DNA of 64,000 nt, from positions 8,672,342 through 8,736,341 of the forward strand of contig NC_037598.1 of assembly GCF_003073045.1 (NCBI RefSeq). The letters are read 5' to 3'. The position numbers were made by a program, and so were the translations under genes. This DNA is from Pomacea canaliculata. Taxonomy: Eukaryota > Mollusca > Gastropoda > Architaenioglossa > Ampullariidae. Under the pieces are notes generated by a model. That model was not told where the DNA came from, did not search any database, and was given only the letters and a program-made list of their open reading frames with translations. This document shows, one piece after another, positions 11,140 through 23,300 of the stretch (the first letter of the stretch is position 1; each line of letters begins with the position of its first letter).

Positions 11140-14100
11140 CGACCCGGTCAAGTACTCTTGAAGTCAGTTTGAAGACCTTGCTCTCACCAGCTTTGGATTG
11201 AAGCTCTCCTTTGACGGAAGCAATGAGTATGGCAACGACTCAGCTGAGAGAAAGAGTGAGAACGATAAAAAGAGAAAAATCACACACTTTCTCTAGAGGC
11301 GACATTGATTGTGAGAGACAGAGAAGCAGGGGAATAATGGAGGGAGAGAACAAAAAAGGTAGGGATAGGGGTAGGATGACGAGGGGGAGGGAGCAGGTTG
11401 GTATGGGGGGCGGAGACAGTTAGGGACTAAGTCATGAACGGCTCGAGATCACGTCATTGAGGAGCACAAAAGAAGAGGCGGTCACCTCCCTTCCTTTTTC
11501 TTTCTCCCGCGAAAAGAGTAACGGTACACCGCAATGTTGACGAAGCAAGTGCGGGCCGTAAGTGGAATAAAGGTCGGCCACAAATTAGCGCAGTGCGTGG
11601 CACAGGCAGCGGCTTTCAGCGGTGTTTAGATTGGAATTCACCCTGACACCACTCTCAAGCACACCTTTCGTCCTCTATCCCATCCCTCCTCCCCTTCCCA
11701 CCCGCTTTCCCCCTCCCGCCAGCAGTCACCTGAACAGAAAGCCACCGAGCAGTCAGTACCTTGAGGTTGATGTTGTTGGTATGGAGTAGGGGAGAAGAAA
11801 ACGGGGGACAGTCAATGTTAAGGGGGTGAACTGCTGACTTCGGGGCTGTGAGGAAACAGGATGACAGGGTTCACTGGACAGGTCAAGGCCAGTTCTTGCC
11901 TGCGTCAGGACTCCTAACTGCCACTTGCAATGATGATGGAGGCAGAACAGGCCACCGATGTTTCGCTGTTTGTTTAGGTAGAAGGATCGTGAACCTGATG
12001 CCTTCAGTATCAAGTCTGTGTAGAGGATCTTCTGAGAACTAAACTTATTCATATGTTCCCTAAAACATTAATGAAGGCAGATTTGTTGATGAGGGGGTCA
12101 ACAGAATATTGTGTTCTTATGAGGCGTCACACAAACTACTTTTCACATTAATTTCTTTGGAGCAAAAGAATGCAGGGATTGACCTAAATTTGTACTCTTA
12201 AGGTCACCGGAAACCCTAGCCAAGGCGAGAACTTCTAGAACATGCTAATGAGCTCTCGCCATTCGCCACCATACTGAACATCGCGGTAATTGATATGATT
12301 TTACCTCTCTTCAAAAAAAATATACATAAATAAATAAAAATAACCAACCAAACAACAACAACAACAACAAAAAACAACGAAACAAAAAAAAAAACCAACA
12401 ACAACAAAACAAACAAACAAAAACAAAAAACAAACAGGTTAAAAAAAATTACAATGCTGTCAAGCTCGGATGTTCATAACAAAATTACTCACTCCAATTT
12501 GGGGAATCAGTCCTTTACAACTAACAACACAAAAGAGCTTAAAAAGTATTCGACTCTTGCAAGCCTTTAATGTAATGGCGAGTGGGGGAGGAACTTATAA
12601 GTGCTTGCTGTCACATTCCACATGACAGTAAAACATTTTCTTCCAGTGTTATATGTGACTGGTTTTGACGCCTCTGGCACATTGTCTTAGCAATGAGAGA
12701 GTTTCTAGAGGTTATAACCCCAGAGGTGATGCAGCCCTAAGTTTGAGGCTGAATATCAGTCACTGTCTGTAACAGTATCTGACCCCACACCTCATCTTCT
12801 GCGTTCCATTGCTCTTGCATCAACGTCGTGTCCTGTGACACTCCAAACACACAGCTTCTGTAAAACATCTAAACAAGTCTCTTTAAGGTTCTTGTTGTTT
12901 TTTAATTCTTTTTCTAACTTTTTCATTGACAAAATTTTTCTGCTTTTGCTTCGTGACACACATTTGTAGCATGTCACAATACTATGATGATGCCACATAC
13001 GTGTTACTCAGTCTCATAATTCTTTCAGCTTCCCACCACCCCAATGGCAAACGATGGATCTGGAGGCTTGCACATTCAAAAACCACGTGGACAAGACATC
13101 GTGTCGGCGTCTGATTAGTTTACAGAAAACGATCCCCTTCCCCTCTAAAAAATAGACAAAGACTCAAAGGTGCTTGTGTTGAAGTTGGTGGTAGAGGAGT
13201 CATAGAGTTCAACCCTCAATTTAATAATTATAGTTTAAAGGTGAAAGAACAAATGTGTTTGGAGAGGCAAGCGTTTGGACAATGTCCATTGGTTTCGCAA
13301 ACATCGATCTCTGGACATGACCTTCCTAATGAAGGAAAGACCACCTTGCTACTCGTGATGTCATACAGACCATCAGACCATTTGTTTTCTTTAAACATTA
13401 GTACGAAGATTTGAGTGATTAAGATTCAGTGAATGTCCAGATCGTTTGTTTTACTTTTGTAGAAACACAAACCACGCAGACTTCAAGCGTAGGAAGACGC
13501 TTTTGCTATCCTAAAGAAAAAAAAAAAGTTTAACGAATTATTTCAAGCCACACTACAGTAAAAAAAAATATAAGTAGGGAAAATAAATAAAGTAGAAAAC
13601 TATAATTCGGAGAGATGGATGAATAGTCGTCATCTCACAGTACAAGCCATTCGGTCAGTGGGTCCTTGATACATGCTCTCAATAGCGTGTGAAGTTTTTT
13701 TAAAATACAGACTAAGCTTTCTTGCTAAGGTATGTGGCTAGCATTCCTGTATTGTTCACCCCTCTCTTTAAACATCGGCGTGTTTACCTGAATGGACAGA
13801 GCATGTTCTCGGTGCACGCAGTTGATTGTGAGGATTAACTGACAAAACTGTCGTCAAAGACAAACGAAGTGTGGAATATTCTTAGCATTATATCATACGT
13901 ATACATTTCACTGTTTAATTTTCAAGGCCTTGAACTACTTCACTGATCATGTCTTCTCGAAGTTGTTTCATAGAATCTCAAAAGTAACTTGAACAAACGA
14001 GCGAAAGAACGAATAAATAACATTAAAACAGAAAGAGTGAACAATAAAGGCAGAGACATACAGACACACAAACTGTCAGACAGAATGCAAGGACGAAACA

Positions 14101-16883
14101 TAACACAAATTCGAAGAGCGTCTGCAACAACCCATGTCTAAATATTTCCCCCCAACTGTCTGATGCCCGGCTTGCTCCAAATTTATTATAGGCTTCTGGG
14201 AAAGAAGATACTCAGGAATTCTGAAGCGCGGCAACCGCTACCGCGCTGGCGTGCTATTACTTTTTAAAACTCTGATTACCCACCCGAAAGCCACTTAGGA
14301 CAAGCTCACGGCAGTTACCTCACCGTGAGAGGAACGAAAAAGCGAAAGAAACATTATATAGAGAGGAAGAGCGATAAAGAGTGGAGGGGTGGAAAGTATG
14401 AGAAGAGATGTGTGTGAAGGAGAGAGAGAGAATGAGAGAGGGAACGAAAGAGAGAAGCACTGAAATGTTAAGTTCATCGAGTCCTTTCTAATAGTTTCAC
14501 AAGGCGGGCAATATGCGTCATTAATTTTGGTCAGGAAAGAAAATTAAAATCAGAACCAGACATAATTTTCGCTCGAATGAAGACGTCTGTGCAAAAAATT
14601 GGTGTGACCAGGAGAAGGGGGGATGAAATATGACCCCCTAATTATTTGACCATCTGCATCTGCAATGCTTCACAGGAGACGAGTTCAGTGCGAACATGCA
14701 CCTCGCGCACAGACTGCCTGTCTGCAGATGCAAGTCACGTGCATGTGCTTCCTTAAAAACTGAAGTGGAGGGCGTGGAGGAGCAGGATCCGGAGCTGCGT
14801 TCAGAGTGTCAGCATATGGGGCAGAATGGCATAAACCGTTCAGTAGGAGTGTGAAGAGAAGCGCAAATGATGTAAAGAAGGAAGAAAACCTGAAAAAAAT
14901 ATACTTGGGATGAAGTAATGTCCTTTAATAGCCACTCAATATAATGTGGGAACATCATAATTTTGAGCCAGTGAACGAATAAATGAAACGAAAGAAAAAA
15001 GACATAAAGAAAGAAAGAAAAAGGATCCAGGGTTAAATATTCCCCTCACTACCCTTAACTTTCTGACCCCAACAACGGTTTGTAGATATGTGATGCTACC
15101 CAGTCGCTGATGGCTGATAGACACTCATCATCGACGAGTGATTTGTAAAAAGAAAAAACAACAACAAATAAAACATTTAACAATGCTTTATTAAACTCTC
15201 AGGAAATTACTACCCCTCCCTGAATGTGTCAGAACAACTAAAAGATGAAAGAGTTGGAAATACACAATCAAAAACTGACTCATTTGTCAAGGTGTAAAAC
15301 TTGGTTTTGAACAAGTGGACGCATCCTCATTCTTTGAGGCCTTATAGTGAAAAGGATGTTAAATAACTCAGTCAAACTTAAAGATGATGATGATAATTTA
15401 TTTGCGGCGCTAGTGAAACACAATATGGCAAAAGACAGATTACAGATGTCCTCAGATATTACAGTGTGGACTACAGTGTCTGTTTGTCTGCTTCATATAA
15501 AACTTTCTTTTTCCGTGGCACTGTTGAAAGTCTTTTCACTCAGAAGGTTGTCACCATAGGACAGCCCCAGTAGTAAAGGTGTAGACACCCATTGTTTACT
15601 GAAATCCTCGAAGTACTCTCGGACAACAGAAGATGATCACTTGGTTCTCCAGTCCGACTTCGGTAGTCGTGGGAATAAATTTCAGAACAAAACATTCCTT
15701 CTGCGAACAAGTCTGGAAAGCAACCATTCAGTTTGTGAATGAGTTCATGAATCCACCATTCGTGTGAATACGAACGAATAAATACATGCACCGGTCATTC
15801 ATCATGTAAATAACTCTGGAAAACAAGAATGACAACAGTGTCTTGACAGGCTGGGATGCTGCAAAATACTTGCAGACCGTATGTTGCTCGACATAATATG
15901 TCTGGCAAGTAGAGAAGGCCTCTCTTCTGAACGAAGCCCAGATTTCTGCTTACGACATTAAAATCTAAACACGTTCATCTTGGCTTCCCCATGAAGAAGG
16001 CCAGAACTCCATTAAACACGCTTTTCTTTCATAGAGCTCCGAGGATGTGGGCCGAGAAGCCGAAATGATGATAGAAATATTTGCCTAGCAGGGGCGACAT
16101 GGTGTTGATGTGCGAGATGCCAATGAAATAATTTTGGGCTTCATGTTAAAAAAAAAAATGCCGTCCCACTACTAGATGGTGAAGTGGGAGTACTGTTCAC
16201 TGTAACGGCTTCGTTATCGTTTAGCAGGCAAGAGGTTGGCGGAGGGGTAGCGGATGTGTATGGTGGGGGAGTGGGGAGAGCTGGGAGGCAGGAGTGAATG
16301 GAAATAGAGAAGATGGGACACCAGAAGTAGTGTGTGATACCAGAAGCCCCAACTGTGCAGTTTTTTTTTTTCTCCTTTTTCCCGCCGTTCGGTAAAGCGG
16401 CATGCAAGCGAAACGCGGAGAGGCCATCAGCACCCAAACTGCTATCAGGCCATGACACTAGGCGTGATCAAATGTTGATGACAGACCCAGCCGTGGCGAG
16501 AACGGCGATAAAAGAGGAGAGGGCAGACAGAGTGAAGTGCTTTCCCTCTCTTGTTCCCCCTCCGCCTCCACATAGAAGGCATTCTTATCATCTTCCCTCG
16601 TCAGCCCAACGCCACGCTAGGTGGGCGTGGTCAGTGCCAGGGGACTGAGCCGCCATTATAGCTTACATTTTACAGCTTAATCTCTTTTCAAACTGGTGAC
16701 AATAAGACAGTGTCATCAAAGGTGCCGAAAGAAAAGCAAACAAGCAAACAAAAACAACTTTGTGGTTGTTTTTTTCTTAAACTTACGATGAATGGACAGA
16801 CTGTACAATGTTGTTGAATCGGCTTTTCGTTTCTTCCGAGAACTGAACACACTGGGAAAGTTTCACGCTTTCGGAAATCAGAA

Positions 16884-17070
16884 GAGGTCAGCTAGGTGGA
16901 CAGCGCACAGCTTCCAAGATCACAGGCTTGTCAACTAGCCGGTTCGATACCCGTATCTCGCACGAGTACTATCCCTCGAAAACCAGCTGTAAAGGATACG
17001 TGACCCTGTAGAGGGATGTGGAGGGAAAGACAGAAAAGATATATGAGATAAATAAGAGAGAACACGGGGA
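16884..17070 (+). mobile_element. tRNA-derived SINE
   Basis: GTCAGCTAGGTGGACAGCGC (A-box-like) is followed by a clear B-box GGTTCGATACC (16941-16951) with tRNA-like spacing, then a non-tRNA body running into purine-rich sequence. The B-box is the best preserved in the window. The minus-strand frame over it ends in an Asp-Thr-Gly-Ile-Glu phrase that is typical of a tRNA-like region translated by chance. Confidence 0.6.
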
Positions 17071-20026
17071 TTGTCATCACAGAAAATAGCCACGAGAAAA
17101 GTGCTTCAGTCACCAAAAGGTTAGGGAAATTTAAATATGCTCTCATGTAGGGTACGAGTGTGTACGAGTCTGCGAGTAGGGTAGGGAAACAATATCTAGC
17201 ACTCCCTTTCCCCCCTGCATTTTTTCTCTCTATTTCTTGAGTGCAAACTGAAACACGCGGTCTGAATTGCTTAATAAATTCAACTAAACGGGACATTTGA
17301 TCATCACTGCCACGACACTTTCCGACTTTGTAGTCGTTAACAGCAACTCGTAAACTTCCGCCGTCCATCACTCCATGGATTATGTCTGTTTAAGAATCTC
17401 CATCTGGAATGACGTATCCTCAGATTTAAGAGCAACAATTTACAAGTAACAATTTTGTACGATTTAATGCCAGAGACTTGAACCTTTGAGGTCCCCTGCG
17501 TGGCCGCTCGCGCGCACGGCACCGTATCCGGTTGCTAAGATTAGAGCCACCCGCTACTCCTCGACGTGGCACCCGCACCACAGGCAACAGCTTAGTCTTC
17601 GCCGGGTAATAACTCAGGCTTACGGAATTATTTTTAATGCAGCGGAGGAAGACAGTCGATCAGATGCACCCTTCATGGGGTTGTTGTCGTCGGACGGTTT
17701 GATGTTGCTGTCTGGCACAGAGGCAACGATGCGAGGAATTTGTCACCCCCCTACCCCACCCTTCCAGGCTTTCATCCAGCTTTTCTCGATTTCATTTGAA
17801 ATAGTAGATTGTAGGTTGGGGTTGGGAAGAGAGGTGCGTGTTTTGCCATGCAGCGGTTTCACCACTCACATCTACTACCTCCAGCTGGAGGCATGCGCTG
17901 GAGATTAGCCAAGAGAAAGTCACGTGGTACATACAGCAGATCCGAGGAATGCCGAACGTTTGTTGCGTTCGTGATACCCACCTTGCTTAGCTACCTGCAT
18001 TCTACACGCTCATTCATAACCCTGCTCAGCAAGTCTCGTAGAAAGACACGACACTGAACAGCCCTCACTCACTCTACCTCCATGTCGCAAATGCATTTCC
18101 CCCTTTTCATCACCGAGCGTACACTCCCTCACCCAACTACCCACCCGAACTCCCCTACCTCACCCTTCCTTACGAAGGAACTTCATCTTTGTCATTGGCA
18201 TGGACAGCAGGAATGCACTGGGAGAGAAATTCGACAGTGGCAGGTAGATGTGCAGTGAGACACTCCCCCACCCCATACAGGGCTACCCTGTAACTGCCGA
18301 GCACTACAGACCCCACAGATGGCACTCCAAGGTGAGACACATCTGCCCACCTCCCAGGGCGCCTCGTATTCACCGATTCCAGTGTCATTATACTCGCTTT
18401 AAACGTCGCTCCGTTGGTAGCATGCAGTAAGCTAACCCCCGTGGAAATGTTAAATAAGCATGCACAATGGATACCGTGCCTGCACTGCTTATCTTTCCGC
18501 CGCGACACAACGCACCGAGAAACACCTTTCGTACCCGGGGAAACGGGAGCACACTATTAAACTAAACTCTGCTTCTATCTAACGGTCTGCTTGGACTCAG
18601 GAAAGCAAACCGAGTGATAAAAAAACAAAAATTAAATAAATAAAAAATCTCCTCACTACCAGCACCTCCTCCCTACCCCGAGTAATGAGCATTACGGGTA
18701 GATTACGTAAGCTTAACAGAAATCTCCCAAACATTTGGGTAGGGGGTTGGGAGAGTAAGAGAGAGATGGATGGATGGAGAGAAGCCTAACGATGGAAAAA
18801 GGAAAGAAGCTTGGCTGTAACAGACGGTATGGCTTTAGTTCTTGGAGGATTAGTGGGAAATTAGGCGGGTGTAACTGTCGATTTTAGAAACGCCTCTTCT
18901 AGACAGGTAGAAACCTCTGTTATTTTATTCCCCGGGTAACTTAATTACGGTCTTGTCTGGCAACGGAGCGAAGCAACTCAGCGTCGGTGGAAATTGGCCG
19001 TTAAGTGGCCGGAAGTATCCAAAGCTCGTAACAAGCTCTCTACATTAACTTCAAACACATTTCGACGCTCGACGGCTTTGTTATTTCGGGTATTTAAACC
19101 GCTCGGTTATGTGACTTTTTTTTGGGGAAGAATTTACACTATATTTTGTTTCTTGATTTTGTAGATGATTTCGTGACAAAAGTAAAATAACTATGGACTT
19201 GTCTAGTATAAAAAAATTATCGCATGCAAACATAAGAGGAGGGCTGAGTAGGAAATTTACAGAATGTAATACAGTTGAAAGGACAAAGGGTGATACACCA
19301 AGTTCATGGTTAGGATATTTTGTATTTCCAGAGACCAAGATATTAAGTCAGAAATAAGAATCTTTTGATATTTGTTTAGTTCTCCATGCGTGCGTGTGGT
19401 CCCAGTCTCCCATTCTCCGATGGATTTACCTCACGCCTACACGATTTCCTTCTTTCTTCGCCCTATAATTTTCAATTTAAAACAATTTTTTCTCAAGGAA
19501 AACAACGGGAACAGAGCAGATGCATTGTGCAAGTCGAACATGTATTAATAGTGCATTTATTTTTAACGCCTTCAGTCAACATTCTTTCTCCTGCCTCCGT
19601 CTTTGCACCTGATTTGTTTCTGTTGAGAATCAGGACAGGGGAGGAGGTTCACAGGTAGGGCGGGTTGTCTTTAATCAAAAGATTGTTTATCGTTAGCTTC
19701 ACGTTCGCTAGTGATTCCTTCCTCTTACATTTCTTGACAAATAAAACATACATTTGACAAACTATGTGTTTGAGAATGGATGGGGTCAACCCCTGAAAAC
19801 CACTGCTTTTACCATGATCTAGCTTATTGGGGAGCATGGGCTGTGAATGGCTGCAGCAATGCTGCACGGTTGTCTTATCGCTGCGCCGCAGCTGCTGGGC
19901 AAGAAAAGGTGCGAGCTTCAGACTGTGTGTGTGTGTGAGCGCATCCTTTCATCTCATTTATTGAAGTGAAACTGCAATATTAGCAAGATGCAAGCAACAG
20001 CTGTAATCCATGCAGCTGCTTTTAAA
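17071..20026. other. Gene-free stretch
   Basis: No gene is supported. A GC-rich part at about 17480-18540 carries several overlapping frames on both strands without a recognised domain. The rest is AT-rich and unremarkable, apart from a (GT)n run at 19924-19936. Confidence 0.45.
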
Positions 20027-20054
20027 GGGGCACGGGGCAAGGGGCATGGGGCAC
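20027..20054 (+). repeat. GGGGCAN heptamer array (G-quadruplex capable)
   Basis: Four perfect heptamers GGGGCAC, GGGGCAA, GGGGCAT, GGGGCAC lie in tandem. They give four G4 runs separated by exactly three bases, the canonical intramolecular G-quadruplex pattern. The array lies 35 bases before the 41-bp inverted repeat. Confidence 0.85.
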
Positions 20055-20088
20055 AGTCATCTTGAGCTGCCTGGAAAGGGAATCGGGA

Positions 20089-20175
20089 CCTGCGCCATTG
20101 GATCGAAGATACAGCAAGAAGTCTGCGGACAAGATCCGCAGACTTCTTGCTGCATCTTCGATCCAGTGGCACAGG
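20089..20175. repeat. 41-bp inverted repeat with 5-base loop
   Basis: The left arm 20089-20129 and right arm 20135-20175 are reverse complements at 38 of 41 positions, separated by CAAGA. An RNA from either strand would fold into a near-perfect hairpin. It could be a palindromic duplication or, less likely, a small-RNA precursor. Arm length and loop are atypical for an animal pre-miRNA, whose loops are usually longer. Confidence 0.9.
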
Positions 20176-20340
20176 TGAACGGATCTTACGCGTGACAAGA
20201 TGTCTCTCAGGGACGACTGGAAGCTGCAGGTGAGTTCATCTCAACTGATGAGCTGATGCCGCAGGTCAAAGGATCGTAAGGAGACTGGATGCCGCAGATG
20301 AATGGATCCCAAGGAATATGAATGCCGGTGGTGTGAATGG
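20172..20340 (+). repeat. Degenerate minisatellite, period about 33
   Basis: Diverged units share GGTGAA/GGTCAAAGGATC...ATGCCGCA phrases (for example GATGCCGCAGGTCAAAGGAT and GATGCCGCAGATGAATGGAT). The right arm of the inverted repeat merges into this array, so the two structures share sequence. Confidence 0.55.
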
Positions 20341-23300
20341 ATGAAAAGAGAGCAGAAAATCTGTCACAAGGTTTTCTCCGATTAGTGGAAGGCGTAGTCA
20401 TGTGACAGAACAGGAAGTGAATTAGACATTGAGAGTTGCGTCCCTTGTTACAAGAAATAAGTAAAGAGTCGACACTTCGTCAACTGGATGGACATCACAC
20501 TAACACGTGACTGTAATAACGGGATCATTTCAATTCATTTGTATAACAGACAACTATAGTACCAAGATTTTTCTGTCTATTAAAGAAGGAAAAGAATTTT
20601 CACGTGCAACCAGTCAACCCCCTACCCAGCAAAGAAATAATAAACTTTCTTCAGGAGACAAGATCTAGAACAATATTCCGGGCGAAACACACACACACAC
20701 GCAGGAAGCTTTTGTGGCCAAGAACTGCATAACCTTTAGGGGCATGAGAACATTTTTCGAAACACCTCACATCCGGTTAAGTAAAGAACCTCGGGCTGGA
20801 GCCCTCAGCATTCCGTTATCTGCCTTTTAATCAGACTTCTTCTCACCTCTTCACAGTCATTGGCATCCGCTTTGCGTGCAAAGATCACGTGTCATCAGTG
20901 CCTGATAACGCTTGATGATGATGTCACGGTGCCAACCCCAACAGCCTCTGTGTTGACGGGTCTGATGTGATGAAGAACTGGGACCAGGGGTTCATGCGAG
21001 GAGGAAGGGAGCTGCCAAATTCCGGAGTGTGAAGACTGAGAACAAGGAATATGTGAAATTTAGGACCAGACCAGCAGCATCTGTGATTGCAGACAGGTTT
21101 TGACTCGTCTGACAAAAGTTCTGGGGGTAACTAAGACAGATCTTGCGCCGGTCTTAGGTCGATGTAGTGCCACCGGCCCCACTTTTATCGCCGGTCGCAG
21201 AACAATACCCAAAAGTGAAAGGGGTGGGCGAGTCTGACAGCGGAGAGGCGGTAGACCAGCGCGTGGATCCGACCGCAGGACGGCTTGTCACGCTGCACAC
21301 GGTGCGATCGCTCCGCGCTGCGGTAACGCTTCATTACTGGTCACGTGACGGAGAAGGCGCTTGGGGTGCGAAGCCAGCAGATCGTGGCCTCCAGCACCCA
21401 GGCGTCGGCAGACTTCATTAAAGTGAGCCTGGGCCAGGCGGTGCAGTCTGCTGACCCAGAACTACGGAGTATGGGTACCCGACAAACTGCACGAGGAGCT
21501 GTGCATATGCGTGTGTCTGTCTGTCTGTCGAAAATAAAACATTAAAAAATGAAAAAAAAAACCCCTAACAAATAAAAAATTGAGCAGGGCATTTCCAGTA
21601 GAATTACCGATAAAACCGCAGAAAGCATGCATTAGAAGTCCCAGCATGTTGTTACGTGGAGGGGAAAATGAGCTTTGAAGTTCTCTATCTCCGAAGTGCG
21701 CACTGCCTGGGCTCCCGCCTAAATATGTTGCTACCCTTTTGTTAATGAAGATGCTTAGGCATCACTTCCTGCTGGCATGCTGGGCTCCAGCGACTACCTC
21801 CACCCCACCATGCCACCCTTCCTATCCAGCATCCTTGTAGAATGTGTGACAGTTATTGATGTGCATGTTCTGTCTCCCTCCGTTCTCCCCACCACCGAAA
21901 AATATAAAACAAAAGCTCAAATATTTTTTTTTCTTTTGTCTCATCTGCACACAGAGGTGAAGCCAAGTAAACACCTAGATGAGAGAAAGAAAGTGAAAGA
22001 TAAATTAAAATCAGTCGTTGATTCAGCTAGAACTTCCTTTACCACAAGACTAAAGATACAATAAAGAGAGTCCAGTTATTAATGAAGTCTTCACTTAAGC
22101 ATCATAAACAAAATAAGTTAAGTCAGAAGCTTCGAGAAAACTGATTAACAGCCAGCTCTCCTGGGTTGGGTTTTCAATGAAGGTTGTGAAGCTGTGCCAA
22201 GCCTTGGCTAACACCTTATCTCCAAATATTCCTGGGCGATTTTGAACCTGCCTTGCGTCAGTACAGTTACTCAGTTCACTCAGCTTCATCATGACAAGCA
22301 TTTTCTCGCTTCTTTGAAGCCCATCCTGCCACGCTCTGCTCAATTAATGAATTACGGTTTCAGTTCATCGCTGTGACCTGGCTGTCTTGAGCCTGAGTGC
22401 AAAACGCTCTGCATGCTGGAAGGAGGTAGGGGGCAGTACCTTCTCCTCCCGACTTGGCACTTTTGATGTCTTTGAACCGACAGAAAAGGCAACCGTCCAC
22501 GTCTGCACCTTGCTTCTGACAGGATCGGCATCTTTCACCTCTTTCATCAGTCTCAAATTGGCTCGCCGTGTGGTTCCTCACGGTGACGTCACACAGGGGC
22601 AGATAATTTGCACACGGAACCACTGGGTGCGCGAACAGACAGACAGACCAATATACTATCATTACTTCTCTTTCCACGTCTTAGTCATGTTATTCTCTCC
22701 CATTTCTTTGCACAGACACACACGCACGCGCACACGCACGCAGACACGCCTTCTATCTGGAAGTCCTCGAAGACATACAAGACACAGACCAGGCTCGGCA
22801 AGGAAACAGCCCCGAGCTCTTCTGGTTTTGAAATACACTTTTATCGCAGTTGTCTCGTACAGAATGGCTCCTACATCATCGTCGTCACAACACGGCGTCG
22901 TACAAGCTGAAAGTGAAAAGAACGCAGAACACGCGAAGAAAGGAGACAACAAACAATTCCGTTCTCCTCAGCTCGCCTCTGTTCGTCTGTTAAGATACCC
23001 GCAGGCAGCATCCTCTTTCCACCTGTCTCGGTCTTCTGAGAAGCTTTGTTCTAACTTCCACTTTTGGTGAGTGGCATAGTCAAAACAAACCTTAGAGGTT
23101 AGCTAAGTTGCAGCGAGCGAGGCAACCTGAAAAATAAATGGTCGTCATGCTGTTGTTGCTGAGGACAACACTGATGAATCAAGATTCTTTATTCTGTCAC
23201 CCTCTAAGAGGTATTATGTACATATCTAATATTGACACAAATTCTTATCTTTCTATACAGTATCTCTCACACCCTCTCTGACATGGTCGGTTTGTGATAG

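Larger units (their letters stand above)
6991..16880. other. Long gene-free stretch
   Basis: About 10 kb in which I cannot support a gene. It holds short low-complexity runs (GA-rich 7250-7262, TA-rich 9446-9459, CAA-rich 12340-12435), a possible core promoter at 7.9-8.0 kb, a two-copy 18-bp repeat at 10564-10599, a roughly 31-bp minisatellite at 10792-10869 and a long inverted repeat at 11035-11139. Short open frames show no domain or consistent exon structure. A weakly coding gene with small exons cannot be excluded by eye. Confidence 0.45.

Noticed and set aside
16931-17371. 146-codon minus frame
   Set aside because: It is the antisense of a tRNA-derived SINE; the Asp-Thr-Gly-Ile-Glu phrase is the translated B-box region.
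17430-17590. Possible tRNA gene or SINE on the minus strand (GGTTCAAGTCTC)
   Set aside because: Only a B-box-like string; no A-box at the right distance and no cloverleaf can be drawn.
18170-18508. Possible RNase H fragment of a LINE on the plus strand (VFTDSSV, QWIP-like phrases)
   Set aside because: The phrases fall in different frames with stops between them and could be chance; too weak to annotate.
22387-23070. Longest open frame in the window (227 codons, plus)
   Set aside because: No domain, low-complexity Arg-Thr segment from an (AC)n run, minus frames equally open over parts of it, and no splice context.
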